A DNA stretch of 47,215 nucleotides from SHZI01 sp038214295 (GTDB lineage: Bacteria; Pseudomonadota; Gammaproteobacteria; Steroidobacterales; GCA-2729495). Positions 32,172 to 40,778 of the stretch are shown in pieces (position 1 is the stretch's first letter; each line of letters begins with the position of its first letter). The DNA is taken from assembly GCA_038214295.1 (NCBI GenBank), contig JBBQSA010000027.1:1-47215 (forward strand). Direction: 5' to 3'. Both the position numbers and the translations under genes were made by a program. Below the pieces are notes generated by a model. The model had not been told where the DNA came from. It was given only the letters and a program-made list of their open reading frames with translations, and searched no databases.

Positions 32172-33371
32172 ATGCAAACGGGATTCGAACCGCCGGCCCC
32201 TGGCCCGGAAGCGCTCGCGCACAGTGAACGGGTGCGCGCGCTGGTGCTCGCCCGCTGCGTCGCCGCCGGCGCCTTCCTGAGTTTCGCCGACTACATGGAG
32301 GCCGTGCTCTACACGCCGGGGCTCGGCTACTACAGCGCCGGCGCGCAGAAGTTCGGTGCCGCCGGCGACTTCGTCACCGCCCCCGAGCTCGGCGCCGTGT
32401 TTGCCCGGTGCCTCGCCCGGCTTGCCGCCGCCACGCTCGGGGAGCTTGGCGGCGGCGTGATCCTGGAGATCGGGGGCGGCTCCGGCGCCCTGGCCGCCGA
32501 CCTGCTCCGCGAGCTCCGGGATGATCCGCCGGACCGCTACCTGCTCCTGGATGTCAGCGGTGATCTCCGGGAACGTCAGCGGCAGACGATTGCACGGCGC
32601 GCACCGGAGTTGCTGCACCGGGTGGCCTGGCTCGATGCGCTGCCGGAGACGCCGCTCACCGGCATCCTGCTCGCCAACGAGGTGCTGGATGCCCTGCCTG
32701 CTGAGCGCTTCCGCCTGCGGGCTGGCATGCCGTGGCAGCTTGGCGTGCAGGCTCCCGGCGGCGAACTGGCCTGGGCGGAGCGGCCGGCCCCGGCGTCCCT
32801 GGCGGCGGCAATCGCCGACCTGCAAAAGGCACTGGGCGGCCCGCTGCCCGACGGTTACACCGGCGAAATCCGGCCACGCCAGAGCGACTGGCTGGCCTCA
32901 CTGCTCGGGGTGCTCGGGCGAGGCCTCGCCCTGTGCATCGACTACGGCGGCACGCGCCGCGAGCTGTATCACCCTGACCGCAGCGACGGGACGCTGGCCG
33001 GCTACTACCGGCACCGCCAGCTGAGCGATCCTTTCTACCTGCCCGGGCTGCAGGACCTGACGGCCTGGGTCGACTTTTCCGCCGTCGCGCGGACCGCGCT
33101 CGACGCGGGCCTGACGGTAGCGGCCTACGGCACCCAGGCGCACACGCTGCTGGCGGCCGGGATCCTGGAGGATTGGCCTGCGGACGCTTCTGCTGCGGAT
33201 CCTGCCCGCCTCCGGGAGCTGCAGCAGATCCAGCGCCTGCTGCTGCCCGGTGAGATGGGCGAGCGGTTCAAGGTGCTTGCCCTGGCGCGGGATTTCTCGC
33301 CGGGCTTCCCGCTGACAGTGCGGGACCTGCAGGCGCGCCTCGAGGCAACGGCTCAGCCGGCCGGCGACTGA
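32172..33371 (+). CDS. MidA/NDUFAF7-family SAM-dependent methyltransferase
   Basis: The 399-residue protein has YMEAVLYTPGLGYYSAGAQKFGAAGDFVTAPE near the N-terminus, the hallmark of the SAM_MT_28 (PF02636) family. EIGGGSGALAADLL forms the SAM loop, and LLANEVLDALPAERF and LCIDYGGTRRE are also typical. The mitochondrial relative NDUFAF7 dimethylates an arginine in complex I subunit NDUFS2. A bacterial target is not established. Start and stop sit close to divergent and convergent neighbours; the end overlaps cca by 19 bases. Confidence 0.88.
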   Translation: MQTGFEPPAPGPEALAHSERVRALVLARCVAAGAFLSFADYMEAVLYTPGLGYYSAGAQKFGAAGDFVTAPELGAVFARCLARLAAATLGELGGGVILEIGGGSGALAADLLRELRDDPPDRYLLLDVSGDLRERQRQTIARRAPELLHRVAWLDALPETPLTGILLANEVLDALPAERFRLRAGMPWQLGVQAPGGELAWAERPAPASLAAAIADLQKALGGPLPDGYTGEIRPRQSDWLASLLGVLGRGLALCIDYGGTRRELYHPDRSDGTLAGYYRHRQLSDPFYLPGLQDLTAWVDFSAVARTALDAGLTVAAYGTQAHTLLAAGILEDWPADASAADPARLRELQQIQRLLLPGEMGERFKVLALARDFSPGFPLTVRDLQARLEATAQPAGD

Positions 33372-34606
33372 AAGGCGTCCCGGGCCGCGGCGACGGCGTC
33401 CAGCCGGGACCGGCGGATCGCCTCTCCCAGCGCCTCGCCGGCCAGGCCCTCGCCGCTCCCGCCGGGAGCGGTGAGGGCCCGGGTGTCCACAGCCAGCGCC
33501 GCCTGCCACGCCCGGTCGACCAGGTCCCGCTGCGGATAGGGCTCGTTCTCGAGGCCGGTGCGGCCCCGGGCGTCAGCTTCGCAGGCATCGAGGAACTCGC
33601 TGACCCGGTGCCCGCGCCGAAAGGCATCCAGGCGCTCCAGCAGCGCGAGGAGCGTCACCGGCCGCAGCTCCAGGGCGCGATGGCACAGGCCGTGATCCCG
33701 GCACACGGCAAGGCCGAGGTCACGAAAGCGGTTGGGCACGGCCAGCCGCCGGCACAGCTCCAGCACGAGGCCGATGCCGCGCTCCTCGTGGCCCACGTGC
33801 CGGGGCAGTTCGGTTTTTGGCGTGGTCCCCTTGCCGAGATCGTGGACGAGCACGGCGAAGCGCACCTCGACGCTGAAGGAGCGGCGGGCCGCCTCGCGCA
33901 GCGCGAGCAGCACGTGCAGTCCGGTGTCGACCTCCGGATGCCAGCGCGGCGGCTGGGGAACGCCGAAGAGCGCGTCCACCTCCGGGAGTATCGCCGCCAG
34001 TGCGCCGCACTCCCGCAGCACCTGGAAGTAGATGTCCGGGCACTCTTCGGCCAAGGCTGACGCGGTTTCCTGCCAGACGCGCTCCGGGACGAGCGCCGCA
34101 GCCTCACCGGCCGCGACCATCGAGCGCATCAGCGCGAGCGTCGCCGGCGCGACGCGAAACCCCAGGGGATGGAAGCGTGCCGCGAAGCGCGCCACCCGGA
34201 GAATCCGCACGGGATCCTCGCGGAAGGCGTCGGATACGTGGTGCAGCAGCCGATCCTGCAGATGTTTGCGGCCGCCGATGGGGTCCAGCACCTGCCCGTC
34301 CGCGTCCTCGGCCATCGCGTTGATGGTGAGGTCCCGGCGCTGCAGGTCTTCTTCCAGTGTCGTCGAGGGATCCGCGTGGACCTCGAAGCCCCGGTAGCCG
34401 GGACCGGTCTTGCGCTCCGTGCGGGCGAGCGCGTACTCCTCGCTGGTTACCGGGTGCAGGAAGACGGGGAAATCCCGGCCCACGCGCCGGTAGCCGGCGG
34501 CTTCAAGTTCGCCGGGCGTGGCCCCGACCACGACCCAGTCGCGCTCCCGCACCGGCAAGCCGAGCAGCCGGTCGCGCACGGCGCCGCCCACGAGGTAGGT
34601 CTGCAT
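33353..34606 (-). CDS. cca: CCA-adding tRNA nucleotidyltransferase
   Basis: The 417-residue enzyme starts at ATG 34606 (MQTYLVGGAVRDRLLGLPVRERDWVVVGA). The class II polymerase head has the GGAVRD loop and the DxD-type pair in RDWVVVG, RRDLTINAMAED (catalytic and structural), and HHVSDAFREDPVRILRVARFAARF. An HD domain follows (VLVHDLGKGTTPKTELPRH), as in the multifunctional E. coli-type enzyme with phosphohydrolase activity. It repairs or adds the 3' CCA of tRNA. A TACAAT hexamer lies only 8 bases ahead of the ATG. Confidence 0.96.
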   Translation of the reverse strand: MQTYLVGGAVRDRLLGLPVRERDWVVVGATPGELEAAGYRRVGRDFPVFLHPVTSEEYALARTERKTGPGYRGFEVHADPSTTLEEDLQRRDLTINAMAEDADGQVLDPIGGRKHLQDRLLHHVSDAFREDPVRILRVARFAARFHPLGFRVAPATLALMRSMVAAGEAAALVPERVWQETASALAEECPDIYFQVLRECGALAAILPEVDALFGVPQPPRWHPEVDTGLHVLLALREAARRSFSVEVRFAVLVHDLGKGTTPKTELPRHVGHEERGIGLVLELCRRLAVPNRFRDLGLAVCRDHGLCHRALELRPVTLLALLERLDAFRRGHRVSEFLDACEADARGRTGLENEPYPQRDLVDRAWQAALAVDTRALTAPGGSGEGLAGEALGEAIRRSRLDAVAAARDAFQSPAG

Positions 34607-34638
34607 CGCAGGATTGTAGCCGCTATCCTCGGCAGGCC

Positions 34639-35760
34639 GTGACCACATCCCGTCCATCTCCGTTGCCCGGCCTCGCGCTGCGCGCTGGCGTCGTCGGCCT
34701 GCTGGCTGTCGCCCTGCTGGCCGGCTGCGCCGGTTACTACCTGCAGGCTGTTGCGGGCCAGGCCGCCGTCATGCGTGCCCGGAAACCGCTGGAGCAGGTG
34801 CTCGCCGATCCCGGGACGGCGCCCGACCTGCGGCGGCAGTTGTTGCTGGTGGACGGGGCGCTGTTGTTCGCCCGTCTCGACCTCGCCCTCCCGGCCACGA
34901 ACAGCTATCGCCACTACGCCGACCTCGGCCGCCCGTTCGTGGTCTGGAACGTCTTTGCCGCGCCGGAGTTCTCGCTGGAGCCCCGTGAGTGGTGCTACCC
35001 CGTCGCCGGCTGCACCGCCTACCGGGGCTGGTTCGACGAGACCCGGGCCCGCGCCTCGGCCCGCGACCTCGGGGCCGCAGGCGACGATGTCTTCGTCGGC
35101 GGCGTGGCGGCCTATTCGACGCTCGGCTGGTTCGCCGATCCCGTGCTCAACACGATGCTTCGCGACGAGGATGCCGGGATTGCCGGCCTGCTTTTCCACG
35201 AGCTGGCCCATCAGCGCTTCTACCTGCCCGGCGATACGCCCTTCAATGAAGGCTTCGCGACCCTCGTGGAGGAGGAGGGCACCCGGCGCTGGCTCGAGTC
35301 GCGCCGGGATGCGCCGGGCCTCTGCAACTTCCGCCTGCAACGTGCCAGGCGTGCGACGGTGCTCGGCATCATTGCGGAGTTGCGGGAGGTGCTCGCCGGC
35401 ATCTACGCGTCCGGGGCGCCGGACAGCGAGCGCCGGCAGCAGCGGTCGGCGGCCTTCGCGGCGGCCAGCCGGGGCTACGCCCGGCTCCGGGCCACCTGGC
35501 CGGGGCCTCCCTGGTTCGACGCGTGGTTCGCACCGGGGCTGAACAACGCCAGGCTGGCCGCGCTCGCGTCCTACGAGGAGCTGGTGCCGGCGTTCCGGGT
35601 CCTGCTGGCGCGGGAGGGCGGCGACCTGCCGCGCTTCTACCAGGGCGTGGAGGCGCTCGGCGACGGGCCGCCGGAGGTGAGGACGGCGGCCCTGGAGGAA
35701 CTCGCCGCGGCGGGCGCGCGGACGGTCAGCGGCGGGCCAGCTGCCGGTACCTGTCCCTGA
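34639..35760 (+). CDS. zinc aminopeptidase-like lipoprotein
   Basis: The 373-residue product starts at GTG 34639. Residues about 8-33 form a signal sequence with a lipobox, LLAGC, just before the lipid-modified Cys. The mature protein matches the Aminopep (PF10023) family. HELAH (His187, Glu188, His191) and the downstream NEGFATLVEEEG supply the zinc ligands and catalytic Glu of a gluzincin peptidase. The product is expected on the periplasmic face of a membrane. The start lies 32 bases from the divergent cca start. The end overlaps the convergent NDUFA9-like gene by 35 bases. Confidence 0.85.
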   Translation: MTTSRPSPLPGLALRAGVVGLLAVALLAGCAGYYLQAVAGQAAVMRARKPLEQVLADPGTAPDLRRQLLLVDGALLFARLDLALPATNSYRHYADLGRPFVVWNVFAAPEFSLEPREWCYPVAGCTAYRGWFDETRARASARDLGAAGDDVFVGGVAAYSTLGWFADPVLNTMLRDEDAGIAGLLFHELAHQRFYLPGDTPFNEGFATLVEEEGTRRWLESRRDAPGLCNFRLQRARRATVLGIIAELREVLAGIYASGAPDSERRQQRSAAFAAASRGYARLRATWPGPPWFDAWFAPGLNNARLAALASYEELVPAFRVLLAREGGDLPRFYQGVEALGDGPPEVRTAALEELAAAGARTVSGGPAAGTCP

Positions 35761-36685
35761 TCCCGGGCAGCCCGGCGCCGCCTAGCGCGTCGGCGAGGTT
35801 CGGGCGCAGCTGGCGCGGCATGATGCCGAGTGCCCTGAGACCGTCGCTGGTCCCGACGCTGTCGGTCAGCAGCGAGCGGTAGTTATCGGTGGAGAACGGC
35901 TTGCCCGGCACAAAGTCCATGATCGCGGCCTGGAGCCGGGAGAGCGGGCGCGGCAGCCCTAGCACGCGGCGGTGGAGGCCGAGCGCCGAAGCCACCATTT
36001 CCACGAGCTCCCGGAGGGTATAGATGTCCGGTCCGTAGAGTTCGTAGGTCTGGCCGGCGGCGGAGTTATCGCCGAGCACCTGGCAGATGGCCTCCGCCAC
36101 GTCATCCACGTGCACCGGCGCAAAGCGCGCGCCGGGCATGGCAAGGGGCAGGACGAGCGGCACCCGGCGCAGCAGGCCGGCAAAGCGGTTCAGGAACGAG
36201 TCGCCCGGCCCGAAGATCACCGACGGTTGCAGGATGGTCCAGAGCAGCGGCGAGGCGCGGAGCAGGGCCTCCGCCTCGCCCTTAGTGCGCAGGTAGTGGC
36301 TGGTGCTGGCGGCCGCGGCCTCCGGCGCCGGCGCATTCAGGGCACTGACCTGCACAATGCGCTGGACGCCGGTGGCGCGGCAGGCGTCGATCAGGTGCCG
36401 GGCCAGATCCACATGGGCTCGGCGGAAGCCCCCGCCATTCCGGCCCGGCTCATTGAGGATGCCCACAAGGTTGATCGCGGCATCGGCCCCCGCGAGGAGC
36501 GTCCGCAGGGTCCCGGGCCGGTGAATATCCGCCTGCACCACCCGCACCGTCGGCAGTACCCGCAGGTGCCGGCAGCGCTCCGGGTCCCGCGACGGCACCG
36601 TGACGGTATGGCCCGCGTTCGCGAGCCGCGCCACCAGCCGCGAGCCCAGGAAGCCGCTGCCGCCCAGAACGCAGCAGGTGCTCAC
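35726..36685 (-). CDS. NAD(P)-binding NDUFA9-like extended/atypical SDR protein
   Basis: The 319-residue protein starts at GTG 36685, immediately after the degQ stop on the same strand. The N-terminus is a Rossmann fold with VLGGSGFLGSRLVARL, followed by VVQADIHRPG, AAINLVGIL and QVSALNAP. YLRTKGEAE carries the YxxxK-like pair. QPSVIFGPGDSFLNRFA and the long C-terminal half match the complex I NDUFA9-like subgroup. Such bacterial proteins are probably NADP-binding, with uncertain catalytic function. It is likely co-transcribed with degQ. Confidence 0.87.
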   Translation of the reverse strand: MSTCCVLGGSGFLGSRLVARLANAGHTVTVPSRDPERCRHLRVLPTVRVVQADIHRPGTLRTLLAGADAAINLVGILNEPGRNGGGFRRAHVDLARHLIDACRATGVQRIVQVSALNAPAPEAAAASTSHYLRTKGEAEALLRASPLLWTILQPSVIFGPGDSFLNRFAGLLRRVPLVLPLAMPGARFAPVHVDDVAEAICQVLGDNSAAGQTYELYGPDIYTLRELVEMVASALGLHRRVLGLPRPLSRLQAAIMDFVPGKPFSTDNYRSLLTDSVGTSDGLRALGIMPRQLRPNLADALGGAGLPGIRDRYRQLARR

Positions 36686-38083
36686 TCAGCGGATCTGCAA
36701 CAGCAGGTTCCGGTTGCCCCGGCGGATGCTGACCATCAGCAGGCTCTGCTGACCGGCGGCCTGCTGCAGTTCCCGCACGTTGCGCACCCGGATCCGGTTG
36801 ACCGACACGATGATGTCGTTGGCCAGGATGCCTGCCTGCGCGGCCGGACTCCCCGGCTCCACCGACTCGATGCGCACGCCGGGTCCGGCGAACTGCTCGC
36901 CCTTGCCCTCGTGGTTCGCGAGTGCCGCGCCGGCCAGCCCGGGGTGGATATCCTCGCCGCTGATCCTGGCCGTGCTGCTGACTTCGCTGAGCTTCGCCGT
37001 GAACTGGCGCCGCTTGCCCTCACGCAGCACATCGACGCGCACGGTATCGCCGCTGCGCTTCAGGCCGACGGTGTTCCGCAGGTCGGTAGCGCCCTTGATC
37101 CGCTGTCCATCGACGGTGACGATGACGTCGCCGACCTCGATGCCGGCCTTTTCGGCCGAGGAGCCGGCGACGACTTCCTGCACCAGTGCGCCCTCGGTGG
37201 CGCCTTCCACTCCGTAGGCCTTGGCACTCTCGGCATTGAAGTCGGAGATGCTGACGCCCAGCAGTCCGCGCTTCACTTCGCCGAACTGCAGGATCTGGTT
37301 CATGATCGATTTCGCGATGTTGACCGGAATCGCGAAGCCGATGCCGATGTTGCCGCCGCTGTTGCTGAAGATGGCGGAGTTGATGCCAATCAGTTCGCCC
37401 CTGAGATTGACGAGCGCGCCGCCGGAATTGCCCGGGTTGATGGACGCGTCGGTCTGGATGAAGTCCTCGTAGCCGTCGGGGTTGATGCCGCTGCGGCCGA
37501 GCGCGCTGACGATTCCAGAGGTCACGGTGTGCTGGAGTCCGAAGGGGTTGCCGATGGCCAGCACGAAGTCGCCGACCTGCACCTGGTCGGAATTGCCCAG
37601 CTTCATCTGCACCAGGTTCTTGCCGTTCTCCACCTGCAGCACGGCGATGTCCGTGCCGGGGTCCGAGCCCACCACCTTGGCCTTCAGGCTGCGGTTGTCG
37701 TTGAGATAAACCTCGATTTCCTCGGCATTCTCGACCACGTGGTGATTGGTGAGGATGTAGCCCTTGGCCGCGTCCACGATGACGCCGGAGCCCGCGCTCT
37801 GGACCTGGCGGCGGCGCTGTTGCTGCTGCTGGTCAGGGAAGCCGAAGAAACGGCGGAAGAACGGGTCTTCCATCAGCGGGTTGGTCGGTGCGCTGACCGT
37901 GCCCTTGGTGGCGATGCTGACGACGGCGGGTTCCACCTGTTTCACCAGCGGGGCCAGGGTGGGCACCTCGAGGCTGCCGACCCGGCTGGGGAGCTGGGCG
38001 CGGGCGGGGTGGATCCCCGGGGCGGTGGCAAGAACGGCAACGAGAATCGGGGCTACGACCGCCCGGGCAGTGACTCCTGTCAT
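36686..38083 (-). CDS. degQ: DegQ/DegP-type periplasmic serine protease
   Basis: The 465-residue enzyme starts at ATG 38083 with GGAAGG 9 bases upstream and has a signal peptide (..PGIHPARA/QLPS). The trypsin-like domain has catalytic His115 in TNHHVV, Asp145 in TDIAVLQ and Ser220 in NPGNSGGAL. A Gln/Arg-rich segment (residues 85-95) marks the LA loop region. Two PDZ domains follow (from about 275 and 390). The size is nearer DegQ than the longer DegP. It handles misfolded envelope proteins. It diverges from nrdJa and precedes the NDUFA9-like gene without a gap. Confidence 0.94.
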   Translation of the reverse strand: MTGVTARAVVAPILVAVLATAPGIHPARAQLPSRVGSLEVPTLAPLVKQVEPAVVSIATKGTVSAPTNPLMEDPFFRRFFGFPDQQQQQRRRQVQSAGSGVIVDAAKGYILTNHHVVENAEEIEVYLNDNRSLKAKVVGSDPGTDIAVLQVENGKNLVQMKLGNSDQVQVGDFVLAIGNPFGLQHTVTSGIVSALGRSGINPDGYEDFIQTDASINPGNSGGALVNLRGELIGINSAIFSNSGGNIGIGFAIPVNIAKSIMNQILQFGEVKRGLLGVSISDFNAESAKAYGVEGATEGALVQEVVAGSSAEKAGIEVGDVIVTVDGQRIKGATDLRNTVGLKRSGDTVRVDVLREGKRRQFTAKLSEVSSTARISGEDIHPGLAGAALANHEGKGEQFAGPGVRIESVEPGSPAAQAGILANDIIVSVNRIRVRNVRELQQAAGQQSLLMVSIRRGNRNLLLQIR

Positions 38084-38128
38084 GCGCGAAAACCTTCCGG
38101 AAGCTGGTGCGGGGACGCCGAATCATAG

Positions 38129-38185
38129 CGGTTTTCCACAGGCCCAGAGGGCCTGCCGGACCGGCGCAAAACCTGTGGAAAACCG
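38129..38185. promoter_or_regulatory. inverted pair of DnaA-box-like sites
   Basis: A 14-bp perfect inverted repeat (CGGTTTTCCACAGG at 38129-38142 and its complement at 38172-38185) carries TTTTCCACA (38132-38140) and TGTGGAAAA (38174-38182). Both match the relaxed DnaA-box consensus TTWTNCACA exactly. It lies between degQ and nrdJa. A hairpin role is also possible. Confidence 0.5.
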
Positions 38186-38208
38186 GTGTATGGGCTGGGG
38201 ATGCCCGG

Positions 38209-38224
38209 ACCCCATATCTTGTGT
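38209..38224 (+). promoter_or_regulatory. NrdR-box-like site 1
   Basis: ACCCCATATCTTGTGT matches the published NrdR box (acaCwAtATaTwGtgt) at about 13 or 14 of 16 positions, depending on how strictly position 10 is scored. No second box lies at the usual 31-bp distance from it. Confidence 0.45.
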
Positions 38225-38347
38225 TGCAAGATGGTCGGCGGGCTGTGGCAAGCAGGCGCGTCAGCGGCCTTGACGGGATTGCTTATACTTTAAACAAATA
38301 TATGTTTTATAAGGAAATTATCTGGCGTCAGGCGCCCGACAAATTTC

Positions 38348-38376
38348 TTGACACGCCTCGGCACGATGCCTAATGT
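38348..38376 (+). promoter_or_regulatory. candidate nrdJa promoter
   Basis: A perfect -35 TTGACA (38348-38353), a 17-base spacer and a weak -10 TAATGT (38371-38376) direct transcription to the ribonucleotide reductase genes. The expected leader is about 215 bases. A weak NrdR-like half-match (38361-38376) overlies the -10. Confidence 0.55.
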
Positions 38377-38596
38377 ACGAAGCACGCCGGCACAACATCT
38401 TGTGCTGGCGTTTTCGTCAAAATCTCGCGACCGCCGCCATTGTTCCGGGCCTTGTGACGCGAGGCATCAGGCAGTTTCAGGGGGCGCGGGCCGGAAGTCC
38501 GGGCTTGTCTGGGGGCGAGCGCAGGACGGTGAATTTTTCGGGTGGCCGGTCGCGTTGACCGGAGCCAACGGACTGGCGCAGGGGGCAGGGTCCATC
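38377..38596 (+). promoter_or_regulatory. nrdJa leader region with NrdR-box-like palindrome
   Basis: GCACAACATCTTGTGC (38390-38405) matches the NrdR consensus at about 12-13 of 16 positions and is the core of a 24-bp near-palindrome at 38386-38409. It would overlap or follow the transcription start. The rest of the 500-base gap contains an AT-rich stretch (38281-38320) but no gene. I see no cobalamin riboswitch B12 box. A GGGGGCAGGG ribosome-binding stretch ends about 7 bases before the ATG. Confidence 0.45.
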
Positions 38597-40744
38597 ATGA
38601 AATCAGCAATGCAATTGGAAAACACCAGGAGCGGGACGGTCGGCTTCCAGGAAGCGTCCATCGATATCTGGGACAAGAAGTACCGGCTGAAGTCGAAGTC
38701 GGGGGAGGTCATCGACGAGACGATGGACGATACCTACCAGCGGGTGGCCCGGGCCCTCGCTGACGTGGAGCCGGAGGGCGACCGGGACCGCTGGTTCGAG
38801 CAGTTTCTCTGGGCGCTCCGGCGGGGCGCCATTCCGGCCGGGCGGATCATCTCCAATGCCGGGGCCCGCGAGCACAAGCCCGCCACGTCCACGATCAACT
38901 GCACCGTCTCCGGCACCATCGGCGATTCCATGCAGGACATCCTCACCAAGGTCCACGAGGCCGGGCTGACCCTGAAGGCCGGTTGTGGCATCGGCTACGA
39001 GTTCTCGACATTGCGGCCGAAGGGCGCCTACGTGTCCGGCGCCGGCGCCCACACGTCGGGACCCATGTCCTTCATGGATATCTACGACAAGATGTGCTTC
39101 ACCGTGTCCTCGGCGGGTGGCCGCCGGGGCGCCCAGATGGGCACTTTTGACGTCGGCCATCCCGATGTCCTCGATTTCATCCGCGCCAAGCGGGAGGACG
39201 GGCGGCTTCGCCAGTTCAACCTGTCCCTGCTCGTGACCGACGGCTTCATGCAGGCGGTCAAGCACAACCGGGACTGGGCGCTGGCCTTCCCCCTGGACGC
39301 ACGGGAAGTCGAGCAGCAGGGCCTGGATCTCACGGACCGGGACCAGGTGCTGTGGCGCGAATGGCCGACCACCGCTGGCTACGTGACCAACGACAAGAAC
39401 GAAGTGGCCTGCCGTATCTACAAGAAGCTGCCGGCCCGCCGCCTCTGGGACATGATCATGGCGTCGACCTATGACTTCGCCGAGCCCGGCTTCGTGCTCG
39501 TCGACCGGGTCAACGAGATGAACAACAACTGGTTCGACGAGAACATCCGGGCGACCAACCCCTGCGGCGAACAGCCCCTCCCGCCCTACGGTTCGTGCCT
39601 GCTGGGCTCGATCAACCTGACCAAGTTCGTCCTGGACCCGTTTGCCGACACCGCGCGTTTCGACTGGGACGAATATCACCGGGTCGTCAAGGTGTTCACC
39701 CGGATGCTGGACAATGTCGTCGAGATCAATGGCCTGCCCCTGCAGCGCCAGCGCGACGAGATCCTGCGCAAGCGCCGCCACGGCATGGGCTTCCTCGGTC
39801 TCGGCTCGACGCTCGCCATGCTCCGGATGCGCTACGGCTCCAGGGAATCGGTCAAGTTCACCGACGAAGTGTCCCGCGAGATGGCGCTGGCCGGCTGGGA
39901 AGCCGCGCTGGATCTCGCACGGGAGAAGGGTCCCGCGCCAATCCTCCTCGAGGAGTTCACCGTCACCGGCGAGATGCTGCGCAAGCGCCCGGAGATGACC
40001 GGGGACGGCTGGAAGCTCGGCGACCGGATCCCGGGCCGTGTGCTGCACGCGCGCTACAGCCGCTACATGCAGCGGGTGGCCGAGGTGGCCCCCGAACTGG
40101 TCAAGGATCTCGAGCGGGTGGGGGCGCGCTTCACCCATCACAGTTCCATTGCCCCGACCGGCACGATCTCCCTGTCCCTGGCCAACAATGCCAGCAACGG
40201 CATCGAGCCGAGCTTTGCCCACCAGTATTTCCGGAACGTGATCCGGGAAGGCAAGAAGTCCAAGGAGAAGGTCGAAGTCCTGTCCTTCGAGTTGCTGGCC
40301 TACCGCCAGCTGGTAAGCCCGGCCGCGCAGCCGGGCAGCACGAAAGCCGACGAGCAGCTGCCTGAGTACTTCGTGACGGCCGAAGACATCAAGCCCACGG
40401 AGCACGTGGACATCCAGGCGGCAGCCCAGCGCTGGGTCGATTCCTCGATTTCCAAGACGGCCAATGTCCCGACCGACTTCAACTACGAGGAGTTCAAGGA
40501 CATCTACATGTATGCCTACGAGAGCGGGTTGAAGGGCTGCACGACCTTCCGCTTCAATCCCGAGGCGTTCCAGGGCGTCCTCGTGAAGGAAAAGGATCTG
40601 CAGAACACGAAGTACACCTTCGTGATCGAGGACGGTACCGAGGTGACGGTGCGTGGCGACGAGGAGGTCGAGTACGACGGCGAGATGCACACCGCCGCCA
40701 ACCTCTTCGACGCGCTCAAGGAAGGCTACTACGGCAAGTTCTGA
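38597..40744 (+). CDS. nrdJa: class II ribonucleotide reductase, large part (NrdJa)
   Basis: The 715-residue chain starts at ATG 38597 (MKSAMQLENTRSG). An open frame continues upstream to 38348 but lacks family sequence. Class II features are visible: Cys102 in STINCTVSGTIGDS (redox cysteine), AGCGIGYEFSTLRPKGA, and NPCGEQPLPPYGS with Asn321, Cys323 (thiyl radical) and Glu325. It reduces ribonucleotides using adenosylcobalamin and needs no oxygen. The length matches the split NrdJa of Pseudomonas aeruginosa. The second part follows 34 bases downstream. Confidence 0.93.
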   Translation: MKSAMQLENTRSGTVGFQEASIDIWDKKYRLKSKSGEVIDETMDDTYQRVARALADVEPEGDRDRWFEQFLWALRRGAIPAGRIISNAGAREHKPATSTINCTVSGTIGDSMQDILTKVHEAGLTLKAGCGIGYEFSTLRPKGAYVSGAGAHTSGPMSFMDIYDKMCFTVSSAGGRRGAQMGTFDVGHPDVLDFIRAKREDGRLRQFNLSLLVTDGFMQAVKHNRDWALAFPLDAREVEQQGLDLTDRDQVLWREWPTTAGYVTNDKNEVACRIYKKLPARRLWDMIMASTYDFAEPGFVLVDRVNEMNNNWFDENIRATNPCGEQPLPPYGSCLLGSINLTKFVLDPFADTARFDWDEYHRVVKVFTRMLDNVVEINGLPLQRQRDEILRKRRHGMGFLGLGSTLAMLRMRYGSRESVKFTDEVSREMALAGWEAALDLAREKGPAPILLEEFTVTGEMLRKRPEMTGDGWKLGDRIPGRVLHARYSRYMQRVAEVAPELVKDLERVGARFTHHSSIAPTGTISLSLANNASNGIEPSFAHQYFRNVIREGKKSKEKVEVLSFELLAYRQLVSPAAQPGSTKADEQLPEYFVTAEDIKPTEHVDIQAAAQRWVDSSISKTANVPTDFNYEEFKDIYMYAYESGLKGCTTFRFNPEAFQGVLVKEKDLQNTKYTFVIEDGTEVTVRGDEEVEYDGEMHTAANLFDALKEGYYGKF

Positions 40745-40778
40745 AGCTTAAAGCCACCTCCATACGGAAAACAGCGCC

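Noticed and set aside
38084..38596. Cobalamin riboswitch in front of nrdJa
   Set aside because: I could not find a B12-box-like core or the expected helical layout. DnaA-like and NrdR-like sites explain the region better.
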